From a virus: 28,276 nucleotides of DNA. Both the position numbers and the translations under genes were made by a program. The stretch spans positions 1-28,276 of the IMG/VR virus record IMGVR_UViG_3300049491_000404, one strand, 5' to 3'. This document shows positions 12,882 through 19,074 of this stretch, in pieces; the first letter of the stretch is position 1, and the number at the start of each line of letters is the position of its first letter. The notes beneath the pieces were generated by a model. The model was given only the letters and a program-made list of their open reading frames with translations. It searched no databases and was not told the DNA's origin.

Positions 12882-13313
12882 ATGAACCGCGAGCTGCCAC
12901 CAATCGCGAAGCTGGCCATGCGCGTCCTGGCTTGCGTCGAGGAAGCCGTCACGCGCTTCCCTCGCAGGCACCGGTACACGCTCGGCTCGGACCTCCGCAG
13001 TCGGGCGATGGCTGTGGCGCGTGCCACGCACATGGCGTGGCGCGACCAGACACGGCGGCAGCAGCGCGTGCACGAGCTGGCGCTCGCGATCGATGACCTG
13101 AAGATCACCCTGCAGCTCGGCAAAGAGGTGCAGGCATTCCGCAGCTTCGGACAGTTCGAAGCCGTGGCCCGACTCGTCAACGACCTCGGACGGCAATGTG
13201 GAGGGTGGCTGAAGCAGATGCGTTCTCAGGGCCAGAATGCGGCGAGCCAACCCTCGGCGCAGCGTGCCCCGACACTGAGTTCCCGTGCCGCCCTGCAAGG
13301 GGCATCACAGTGA
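12882..13313 (+). CDS. avd: DGR accessory variability determinant (Avd)
   Basis: The 143-residue protein starts at ATG 12882, 9 bp after target 2. It is an all-helical, Arg-rich protein: LPPIAKLAMRVLACVEEAVT, FPRRHRYTLGSDLRSRAM, AVARATHMAWRDQTRRQQRV, HELALAIDDLKITLQLGKEV and FRSFGQFEAVARLVNDLGRQ, matching the four-helix-bundle Avd/23S-IVP family. Avd forms a basic pentamer that holds template RNA and reverse transcriptase together, as known for Bordetella phage BPP-1. The C-terminus beyond about residue 115 is low-complexity and overlaps the RT start (CAGTGA: stop and GTG share bases), so the two are translationally coupled. Confidence 0.88.
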   Translation: MNRELPPIAKLAMRVLACVEEAVTRFPRRHRYTLGSDLRSRAMAVARATHMAWRDQTRRQQRVHELALAIDDLKITLQLGKEVQAFRSFGQFEAVARLVNDLGRQCGGWLKQMRSQGQNAASQPSAQRAPTLSSRAALQGASQ

Positions 13314-14608
13314 CGAAGATCCCCTACCCCTTCGGATGGGCATCCGGGTCCAAAGTGTGCGGGATAGCGTCGCCCTCGGGCTACGCGTGGAACGTCAATC
13401 TCAATGACGGCAATTCCAACCGGAACAACCAGGACAATCACAATCACGTCCTCGCGGTCCGCGCCGGTGAGTGTCAGGACGATGTTTCCTTCCGCGCCCT
13501 CCACGCGGCCTACCGCAAGGCGCGGCGCGGCAAGAAGCCGAGCGCCGACCAGCTCGCCTTCGACGCGAACTGGATCGACGAGCTGCTCGAGCTCGAGGAG
13601 CGGCTACGCGCAAGCACCTGGCACCCGTCGGCACCGACATGCTTCATCGCCGTGGCGCCCAAGGCCCGCGAGATCCACGCGCCGGCGTTCGCGGACCGCG
13701 TGGTGCACCACCTGATCGTCCCGCGCCTCGAGGCTATCTACGAGCCGACGTTCATCCACGACAGCCACTCGAACCGCATCGGCAAGGGCACGCACGTCGC
13801 GGTCCGACGCCTGCAGTCCTTCGTGCAGCAGGTCGCGAGCGGCCAGGGCGGCGGCTACTACCTGCAGCTCGACGTCCGCAACTTCTTCAACAGCATCCAC
13901 CGGCCGACGCTGTACGCCATGCTCAAGGTGCGCATGGAGCGGGCCGGGCTGCCCGAGTGGCAGCGCCGGGCGGTTCACGCCCTACTCGCCTACCCGATCA
14001 GCCGGACCGGCGTGCGCTGGGCCTGCACACCCGCCGAGCGCGAGCAGGTGCCCGCACACAAGCGGCTGGAGAGCGCCGCGCCTGGCTGCGGGATCGCGAT
14101 CGGCAACCTGTCGTCGCAGTTCTTCGCCAACGTCTATCTCGATCGGCTTGATCAGTTCGTGAAGCACGAGCTGAAGGTGCGGCGGTACGTCCGGTACGTG
14201 GACGATTTCGTGCTCGTGCACCGCGATCTAGTCCAGCTGGAAGTTTGGCGACTGAAAATACAGGAGTTTCTGCACAGTGAGCTTGGACTAGAACTGAAGG
14301 CCGAGCAGCGGCTCGCACCGCTGAGCCAGGGAATCGACTTCCTCGGCTACGTGACCTACCCGACGCACACGGTGGTGCGCCGTCGAGTCATTGGCCACGT
14401 TCGCGCGAAGCTCGCCGCCTGGGAACGTCTCCACGTGCGTGACGGGGAGATCCGCGGCAACCGCGAGGCCTGCGAGAAGCTGCGGGCCGTCTGGGCCAGC
14501 TACTGCGGACACTTCGGCCACGCCAGCAGCCATCAGCTGATGCAGCGGATCTTCGATCGCTTTCCCTGGCTCGTGTGGACAACGCTGGAGGTAAGCAATG
14601 AAGATTGA
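13310..14608 (+). CDS. DGR reverse transcriptase, with in-frame TR leader
   Basis: I start at GTG 13310 (GTGA overlap with avd, AAGGGG 7 nt upstream), giving 432 residues; GTG 13355 is an alternative. No NTG start exists between the TR and the first conserved RT residues, so residues 20-53 are TR-encoded. The usual RT start corresponds to FRALHAAYRKARRGKKPS (61-78). RT motifs: LQLDVRNFFNSI (Asp188), GIAIGNLSSQFF (264-270, the DGR-type replacement of QGxxxSP), YVRYVDDFVL (catalytic Asp298-Asp299), and GIDFLGY. The thumb follows to residue 420. It makes adenine-mutagenised cDNA from TR RNA for transfer to the VRs. All catalytic residues are present. Confidence 0.95.
   Translation: MTKIPYPFGWASGSKVCGIASPSGYAWNVNLNDGNSNRNNQDNHNHVLAVRAGECQDDVSFRALHAAYRKARRGKKPSADQLAFDANWIDELLELEERLRASTWHPSAPTCFIAVAPKAREIHAPAFADRVVHHLIVPRLEAIYEPTFIHDSHSNRIGKGTHVAVRRLQSFVQQVASGQGGGYYLQLDVRNFFNSIHRPTLYAMLKVRMERAGLPEWQRRAVHALLAYPISRTGVRWACTPAEREQVPAHKRLESAAPGCGIAIGNLSSQFFANVYLDRLDQFVKHELKVRRYVRYVDDFVLVHRDLVQLEVWRLKIQEFLHSELGLELKAEQRLAPLSQGIDFLGYVTYPTHTVVRRRVIGHVRAKLAAWERLHVRDGEIRGNREACEKLRAVWASYCGHFGHASSHQLMQRIFDRFPWLVWTTLEVSNED
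13367..13468 (+). repeat. DGR template repeat (TR)
   Basis: This is the 102-bp template with 24 adenines, most of them in eight AAC/AAT codons (Asn codons can mutate to 15 amino acids at two positions without giving stops). It encodes SPSGYAWNVNLNDGNSNR and then NNQDNHNHVLAVRAG. Its 3' end carries GGTGAGT, the altered form (IMH*) that keeps the template itself from being a target. It lies between avd and the conserved RT domain, inside the RT frame. Confidence 0.97.
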
Positions 14609-14681
14609 ACGCATTATTGGCGTCGTCATATTCATCGCCCTGGGACTGCTAGTCGTCAAGGTGCTGACGGGGTGGCCGTGA
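14598..14681 (+). CDS. 27-residue membrane peptide
   Basis: ATG 14598 has a perfect GGAGG 6 nt upstream, inside the end of the RT gene. The peptide is MKIERI plus one hydrophobic helix (IGVVIFIALGLLVVKVL) and TGWP. The strong ribosome site, an 11-nt overlap with RT and a GTGA overlap with the next gene argue that it is translated. The function is unknown; small single-span peptides in phages can be holin-like or modulate host membrane proteins. Confidence 0.6.
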   Translation: MKIERIIGVVIFIALGLLVVKVLTGWP

Positions 14682-14908
14682 TCCTCGATGAAGCCGGACT
14701 CCGCTGGCAGATCCTCCGCTCGGCGATGGGTCCGCATGGCGAGGAATGCGTGCAACGGGGATGCGTACAGCACAAGCGCATCACCAGCCTGACGCAACGG
14801 CCCAACGCGGACGCCGGCTACGTGACGCTGTACTACGTGGACGGCCTGGCTAACCAGTACCACACGCCGGCTGAGGCGCTCCGGGCAATGAGGGAAAACC
14901 CGGCGTGA
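14678..14908 (+). CDS. small protein of unknown function
   Basis: Starting at GTG 14678 (GTGA overlap) it has 76 residues. It has two cysteines (ECVQRGC), a beta-rich centre (GYVTLYYVDGLANQYHT) and a C-terminal helix (PAEALRAMRENP). No family is recognised. It lies in the coupled chain after the RT. Confidence 0.55.
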   Translation: MILDEAGLRWQILRSAMGPHGEECVQRGCVQHKRITSLTQRPNADAGYVTLYYVDGLANQYHTPAEALRAMRENPA

Positions 14909-15018
14909 GCCCGGCCCTGCGCAACTTGGTGCAGCTGCTGGCCCGCCGCGCCTACGAGCGCGAGCGCCAGCGCGAGCAGGAACGGGAGAAATTGCCAGCT
15001 CCCCGACCGGCGGCGTAG
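14905..15018 (+). CDS. 37-residue basic/charged peptide
   Basis: GTG 14905 overlaps the previous stop as GTGA. The product is a single charged helix (LVQLLARRAYERERQREQER) with a Pro-rich tail. Only the 4-base coupling, repeated throughout this phage, supports it. Confidence 0.4.
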   Translation: MSPALRNLVQLLARRAYERERQREQEREKLPAPRPAA

Positions 15019-15058
15019 GCTCCCGGCCCGCTGCACCGATACCGTCGGAGATCCCGTC

Positions 15059-15352
15059 GTGGGAATGTTTGACACCCTGATTGTTCGCCATGAGCTACCC
15101 AGCGCGCTGCGCAAGCCACCCATCGGCGCATGGTGGCAGACGCAGGATCTTGAATGCGTTTTGGAGACTTACACGCTCACCGAAGATGGTCGCCTGCTCG
15201 ATCCGATGGGGCAGCTGCTTGCCTTTGATGGACCGCTTGAGTTCTACACAGGCGATCAGGGCTGGTGGTGGTTGTACGAAGCTCAGTTCATGTCCGGCGA
15301 GTTGCAAACCATCGCGCTGGTTGCGTGCACCGCTCCTGTTGGGGAGCAATAA
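15059..15352 (+). CDS. small protein of unknown function
   Basis: The 97-residue protein starts at GTG 15059 with GGAG 8 nt upstream; ATG 15065 is an alternative. It opens MGMFDTLIVRHELPSALRK and has a Trp-rich, beta-type centre (WWQTQDLECVLETYTL, GDQGWWWLYEAQF). Proteins that open MFD-L and contain a 'QTKDLDC'-like stretch are common small phage/plasmid hypotheticals of unknown role. It ends 5 bp before the serine recombinase, so the two are probably co-transcribed. Confidence 0.6.
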   Translation: MGMFDTLIVRHELPSALRKPPIGAWWQTQDLECVLETYTLTEDGRLLDPMGQLLAFDGPLEFYTGDQGWWWLYEAQFMSGELQTIALVACTAPVGEQ

Positions 15353-15357
15353 CGCTG

Positions 15358-16929
15358 ATGCGCGCCGCCCTCTACGCCCGGTTCTCCACCGACAAACAGT
15401 CGAGCACCTCAGATCAGCTGCGCGTGTGTGCGGCGCTCGCAGAGCGCGAAGGCTTCACGGTCGTTCACCAGTTCACCGACGAGGCACTCAGCGGCGGCAC
15501 GGCAAGCCGGCCAGGCTATCAGGCCATGCTGACCGCGGTGCGCGCCGGCGAAGTCCAGGTGATCGTCGCCGAGGATCAATCGCGTCTGTGGCGCAACATG
15601 GCCGAGCAGGCGCCGCGCATGGCCGAACTGATCGACCTCGGGGTGTTCGTCGTTACCCACGACAACGACACGCGGCAGGAGATGTCCGACTGGATGAGCG
15701 CCATCCTGGGCACCTCATCGCAGGTGTACCGCAAGGAGATCGGGCGCCGCGTCCGCCGCAGTGCCGAGGGACGAGCTCGAGCGGGCAAGCCGGTTGGCGG
15801 TCGCGCCTACGGCTACAGCTCGACGCGGGAAATCCTGCCGGACCAGGCCGAGGTCGTCCGCGAGATCTTCTCGCGGTTTGCCGCCGGCGACACGCTGCTG
15901 TCGATCGCCAGCGACCTGAACGTGCGTGGGGTTCCGTCCCCTGGCTCAGTGTGGACCCGCAAGACTCGACGAAGTGACGGCGCGTGGATGATCTCCGCGC
16001 TGCACTCGATGCTGAAGAACGACGTGTACACCGGCCAAATCGTCTGGAACCGCCGCACCTGGGTGCGCTCGGCCGTTGACTCGTCGAAACGCAGGCCGGT
16101 GATGAACCCGCCCAGCACATGGATCGTTCACGAGCGGCCAGATCTCCGGCTGGTCGACGAGGTCACCTGGCATCGCGTGCAGAAGCGCCTGGCGGAGCGG
16201 CGTGACTTCTACAAGCCGGGGCCGGGCGCCAGGTCGCAATACCTACTGTCCGGATTGCTCCGGTGTGGCATCTGCGGGGCGGCGTACGTGATCACGGCTC
16301 ACCGGCCGGTGCGGTATGCGTGCTCGTCGCGCAAGCATGGGGGCGACTCGGTCTGCGGGAACCGGCTGACGCTCCGAAAGGACGTGGCCGAGGAGGCCCT
16401 GATCGCGCCCGTGGTCGAGCAGCTGCTGTCGCCGGCGGCGATCGACCTGGCCGTGAAGACGATGCAGCAGCTTGCGGCCGAGGCCGGCAAGCCGCCGACA
16501 CCCGCGGCACTGGAAAAGATCGATGGCGAGCTGGCGGAGCTGCAACGCCTGACGGCGGCCGGAGTGTTGTCACAGGAGACGGTTGGGGAAATGCGTCAGC
16601 GATTGCTGGAACGCAGGGGCATGCTCGAGCGCGAGATCCGCAAGTCGAACGTGTCGCGGGCTGTCTTCGGGGCCGAACGCATCTACCGCGAAGCCGTGGC
16701 CGACATGCGGGAGATCCTGCAGGGGGACGATGTCCGCGCTGCGCAGGAAGTACTTCGGGATCTGGTCGGGGAGATTCCCCTGGTGCCGGACAGCACGGAG
16801 CCGGTGCTGTGGGCCCAGTTGGCCGCCCGCCCACTCGCTTTGGCAGCGGCAGGCGGGGTCAACTGGAGTGGTAGCGGGGGGCTGATTTGGAGCGGTTTGC
16901 AGGTCCGTTTGCCGGCCGGCTGGGGCTAG
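15358..16929 (+). CDS. large serine recombinase
   Basis: The 523-residue protein starts at ATG 15358; the open frame extends upstream but overlaps the preceding gene. Residues 1-140 are the resolvase catalytic domain with nucleophile Ser10 (ALYARFSTDKQ) and Arg8, Arg76 and Arg79 (EDQSRLWRN). Residues 150-280 are the recombinase domain (PDQAEVVREIFSRFAAGDTL, AWMISALHSMLKNDVYTGQI). A zinc ribbon follows (Cys303, Cys306, Cys322, Cys333), then a coiled coil at about 385-435 (KIDGELAELQRL, MRQRLLERRGMLEREIRK). All catalytic features are present. Such enzymes integrate phages and ICEs at short attP/attB sites or move transposons. With an intact tyrosine integrase elsewhere, it may be a second integrase, an inversion switch, or cargo. 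Confidence 0.92.
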   Translation: MRAALYARFSTDKQSSTSDQLRVCAALAEREGFTVVHQFTDEALSGGTASRPGYQAMLTAVRAGEVQVIVAEDQSRLWRNMAEQAPRMAELIDLGVFVVTHDNDTRQEMSDWMSAILGTSSQVYRKEIGRRVRRSAEGRARAGKPVGGRAYGYSSTREILPDQAEVVREIFSRFAAGDTLLSIASDLNVRGVPSPGSVWTRKTRRSDGAWMISALHSMLKNDVYTGQIVWNRRTWVRSAVDSSKRRPVMNPPSTWIVHERPDLRLVDEVTWHRVQKRLAERRDFYKPGPGARSQYLLSGLLRCGICGAAYVITAHRPVRYACSSRKHGGDSVCGNRLTLRKDVAEEALIAPVVEQLLSPAAIDLAVKTMQQLAAEAGKPPTPAALEKIDGELAELQRLTAAGVLSQETVGEMRQRLLERRGMLEREIRKSNVSRAVFGAERIYREAVADMREILQGDDVRAAQEVLRDLVGEIPLVPDSTEPVLWAQLAARPLALAAAGGVNWSGSGGLIWSGLQVRLPAGWG

Positions 16930-16936
16930 ATCTGCC

Positions 16937-17248
16937 GTGCCGATTCGGCCGGAAAACAGGACTCGCTACCCGTCGGACTGGGCCTTGCGCAGCTACTTCG
17001 TCAGGTTCGTACGAGCGCGCGGGCTGTGCGAGTGGTGCGGTGCCGCGGATTTGTGCGCTCACCCGATCACGGGCTCCAAGGTCGTCCTGACGACGGCCCA
17101 CGTCCACGACGATCGCCCGGAGGCCTCAGGCCTGCTTAACCTGGCCGCCCTCTGTCAGCGCTGCCACCTGCGGCACGATGCCAAACTGCATGCGCGCAAC
17201 GCTCGAGCGAGGGTCATCGCGGAGTCTGGTCAGCTCGCCCTGCTTTGA
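16937..17248 (+). CDS. HNH-type nuclease-like protein
   Basis: The 103-residue protein starts at GTG 16937, 7 bp after the serine recombinase. Cys31/Cys34 (LCEWCGA) and Cys73/Cys76 (LCQRCHLRHD) form the zinc frame, with TAHVHDDRP (His55) and NLAALC (Asn68) supplying the HNH catalytic pattern. The N-terminus is basic (RPENRTRYPSDW). It may act in DNA packaging, as HNH proteins beside phage packaging genes do, or as a homing or host-DNA nuclease. Its last 35 nt overlap the convergent Rz-like gene. Either way it is the last gene of the rightward operon. Confidence 0.75.
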   Translation: MPIRPENRTRYPSDWALRSYFVRFVRARGLCEWCGAADLCAHPITGSKVVLTTAHVHDDRPEASGLLNLAALCQRCHLRHDAKLHARNARARVIAESGQLALL

Positions 17249-17786
17249 TTCCCGTCCACCAGGCGAGCCAGCCGGCTAATTCCTCAGAATCGAGGGCGCA
17301 GGCGGCGAGGTGGTCGGAAGTAGCTCGGTCAACCGCTTCGCCGTCTCCGGGCTCCGTGGCGGCACCAGCAGGCTGGGCGGCGGATCCGGCAACGAGGGGC
17401 ACGGCGCTGCTACACCGACGTGCTTGGTGGTCTCGCAGCCGGCGAGCCAGGTCACGAGCACCAGCATCAGCAGCGACCAGCTTTGTCTGCAATTCATTTT
17501 CGATCCTCTCGGCGGTCACGCGGTCGGCGGCTGCGACGGTTTCGGCTTGCAGCACCGCGCCCGCGTAGGCCAGTGCGGCGGCGGTCTGGGAGTCGGTGCA
17601 TTGCTGCAGGCTTGCCACGCTCTTCGCCAGCGCTTTTTCCGTGGCTTTCACGCGCTTGTGTGAGTCGTGCCAGACGGTGATCCGCCAGCCAGCGAACGCC
17701 GTGGCGATGACGATGGCGACGGACAGCACGACGCGGATCGTGAGCAGGTAGGGCTCGAGCGCGGCGCGGGCAGCGGCGAGGATCAT
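17214..17786 (-). CDS. Rz: inner-membrane spanin (Rz-like)
   Basis: The 190-residue protein starts at ATG 17786 (ATGA overlap). Residues 14-35 are an N-terminal membrane anchor (LLTIRVVLSVAIVIATAFAG), followed by a long periplasmic helical domain (KATEKALAKSVASLQQ, AERIENELQTKLVAADAGAR) and a C-terminal Ala/Asp-rich part. With the nested Rz1 it would fuse inner and outer membranes in the last step of lysis. The family is diverse in sequence, so the call rests on topology, position after the endolysin, and the embedded lipoprotein gene. Confidence 0.8.
   Translation of the reverse strand: MILAAARAALEPYLLTIRVVLSVAIVIATAFAGWRITVWHDSHKRVKATEKALAKSVASLQQCTDSQTAAALAYAGAVLQAETVAAADRVTAERIENELQTKLVAADAGARDLARRLRDHQARRCSSAVPLVAGSAAQPAGAATEPGDGEAVDRATSDHLAACALDSEELAGWLAWWTGIKAGRADQTPR
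17276..17497 (-). CDS. Rz1: outer-membrane spanin lipoprotein (Rz1), nested in Rz
   Basis: The 73-residue protein starts at ATG 17497 with GAGG ahead, lying entirely inside Rz in another frame. A lipoprotein signal (LLMLVLVTWLAGC, lipidated Cys21) precedes a Pro/Ser-rich mature part (PCPSLPDPPPSLLVPPRSPE, then TTSPPAPS). Small size, Pro content and the nested position are exactly those of Rz1 outer-membrane spanins. Confidence 0.88.
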   Translation of the reverse strand: MNCRQSWSLLMLVLVTWLAGCETTKHVGVAAPCPSLPDPPPSLLVPPRSPETAKRLTELLPTTSPPAPSILRN

Positions 17787-17965
17787 GGCGGCCCCTTGAG
17801 GACACCGAAGACGTACGCGACGGAGCGTTCGATGCGGCGGATCTCGTTCTCGATCGCATTGGGATCCGCGAGCCTGCCCTGGTCCTTGGCCTCGATCAGC
17901 ATGCGCAGTCCGGCCGCGTACTGGAGAGCGTGCTGCAGGTGATCGGACGGCGCGGACGGGTTCAC
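17783..17965 (-). CDS. small lysis-cassette protein of unknown function
   Basis: The 60-residue protein starts at GTG 17965 (GTGA overlap with the holin gene) and ends in an ATGA overlap with Rz. It is soluble and helical (LQHALQYAAGLRMLIEAKDQ, ENEIRRIERSVAYVFGVL). Its place between holin and spanin genes suggests a lysis regulator or an unrelated short helper. No family is recognised. Confidence 0.6.
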   Translation of the reverse strand: MNPSAPSDHLQHALQYAAGLRMLIEAKDQGRLADPNAIENEIRRIERSVAYVFGVLKGPP

Positions 17966-18318
17966 GGCCCGATCATGCCCTGCAAACGCTTGCCGGCGGC
18001 GTCGGCGATCGACGGCATGAAGAAGCCGCCCAGGTAGGCGGCCAGCGGGTTCATCGGCTGCGTGTCGGTCGATCCAATCAGCGCGGCGAGTTCAGGCCAG
18101 CCACGGGCAATGTGCGGGATCACGAAGTAGCCGACGAAGAGCCCGATGATGGAGATCGCCAGCGAGTACGGGTCGGCGGTCCAGTAGGACATCAGCGACG
18201 GCTTTTCCTTGCCGGCTGCTTCGGCGACCAGGCGCGCCTTCTTAACCGCCTGCAGCCAATGCGTGAGCCAGCCGAGCGCGAGAAGGATGATGGTGAGCCA
18301 GGAGAAAGGGGCATTCAT
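17962..18318 (-). CDS. holin-like membrane protein
   Basis: The 118-residue protein starts at ATG 18318 (ATGA overlap). Hydrophobic stretches lie at about 6-23 (SWLTIILLALGWLTHWLQ), 51-71 (YSLAISIIGLFVGYFVIPHI) and, weaker, 92-105 (LAAYLGGFFMPSI). A basic loop separates the first two. Two or three spans, small size and location between the endolysin and spanin genes fit a holin that opens the inner membrane on schedule. The alternative is a lysis-cassette membrane protein of other function. Confidence 0.65.
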   Translation of the reverse strand: MNAPFSWLTIILLALGWLTHWLQAVKKARLVAEAAGKEKPSLMSYWTADPYSLAISIIGLFVGYFVIPHIARGWPELAALIGSTDTQPMNPLAAYLGGFFMPSIADAAGKRLQGMIGP

Positions 18319-18746
18319 TTTCGGCCCTCGTGCTCAATGCTGTAGTGCGGAGTATCGCCGAAGTCCCCGCCGTAGCGGTGATCCACGCCAAGCCCTTTCC
18401 AGTAATCGCCGAGCAGCTGGTAGGCGTAAGCGTCCTGCAGCCAGGCGCCCGCACGGTCGTACAGCTGCAGGTCGATGGCCAGACGGTCGGTGTGCAGGCT
18501 CGCGCGGATACCGTTGGCCGCTTTACCGTTGTCTCGAATCTTCTTCGCCAGCAGCGGGAAGGCTCGCTCGAGCAGTTGCGCTACCTGCTCGCGGCCGGAG
18601 GCGCCGAGCGCGTTGATTTCCGCCTGTTCGTTTGAGCGGGCCACCTCGCCAATGGTCACGTCATATCCGAGCGAGTACGCATAGTCGAGCAGCCGTGGAA
18701 CCTGCCGAGCGAACCGGCTTTGCTTCTGGCGCAGCGTCTCCGTCAC
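18315..18746 (-). CDS. M15-type peptidase endolysin
   Basis: The 143-residue protein starts at GTG 18746. It shows the M15 (VanY/L-alanyl-D-glutamate peptidase) pattern: IGEVARSNEQAEI, then RASLHTDRLAIDLQLY with zinc ligands His85 and Asp92, and DFGDTPHYSIEH with His134. Asp131 or Glu138 would support catalysis. It has no signal peptide, so it needs the holin to reach peptidoglycan. The neighbouring holin and spanins make it the lysis enzyme. Confidence 0.88.
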   Translation of the reverse strand: MTETLRQKQSRFARQVPRLLDYAYSLGYDVTIGEVARSNEQAEINALGASGREQVAQLLERAFPLLAKKIRDNGKAANGIRASLHTDRLAIDLQLYDRAGAWLQDAYAYQLLGDYWKGLGVDHRYGGDFGDTPHYSIEHEGRK

Positions 18747-18748
18747 GG

Positions 18749-19024
18749 TCAGTTCTCGCCCCGGTTCGCCTTGCCCGCCAGGTCAGTGCGCAATTGGTCG
18801 AAGCCTCGATTCATGGCGGTCTCCAGGCGCGTGATAGCGGCCGAGAAGTCATCACGGCGCATGTAGGTGTTCGCGGTGTCGTGCTGATTCTTGTTCACGG
18901 AATCAGCCAACGCCTGCATGTCCTCGCGCAGTTTCTTGAGGGAGTCCCACACGACCGTTGTCAATGCGCCCATCAGAAACGTCGCGATCCCGAAGGCGAC
19001 ATTGAATGCGGTCTGCCAATCCAT
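18749..19024 (-). CDS. membrane-anchored coiled-coil protein of lysis cassette
   Basis: The 91-residue protein starts at ATG 19024. Residues 4-25 form a membrane anchor (QTAFNVAFGIATFLMGALTT) and the rest is a charged coiled coil (DSLKKLREDMQALADSVNKN, AITRLETAMNRGFDQLRTDL). Proteins of this layout next to endolysins are often holin partners or antiholin-like, and also occur as DUF1515/DUF2730-like phage proteins. It is the first gene after the tail-tip protein and ends just before the endolysin start. Confidence 0.6.
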   Translation of the reverse strand: MDWQTAFNVAFGIATFLMGALTTVVWDSLKKLREDMQALADSVNKNQHDTANTYMRRDDFSAAITRLETAMNRGFDQLRTDLAGKANRGEN

Positions 19025-19074
19025 GTTTCGTCAGGTCCTCGAGGTTAAAAGCGTTCACTGTAAATGCGGTTCTG

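Noticed and set aside
13196-13309. ATG 13196 as reverse-transcriptase start
   Set aside because: It lies deep in avd and lacks a Shine-Dalgarno, while GTG 13310 has AAGGGG and overlaps the avd stop.
13471-14151. Alternative frame of 226 residues over the reverse transcriptase
   Set aside because: It is an Arg/Ala-rich shadow of the RT gene with no motif.
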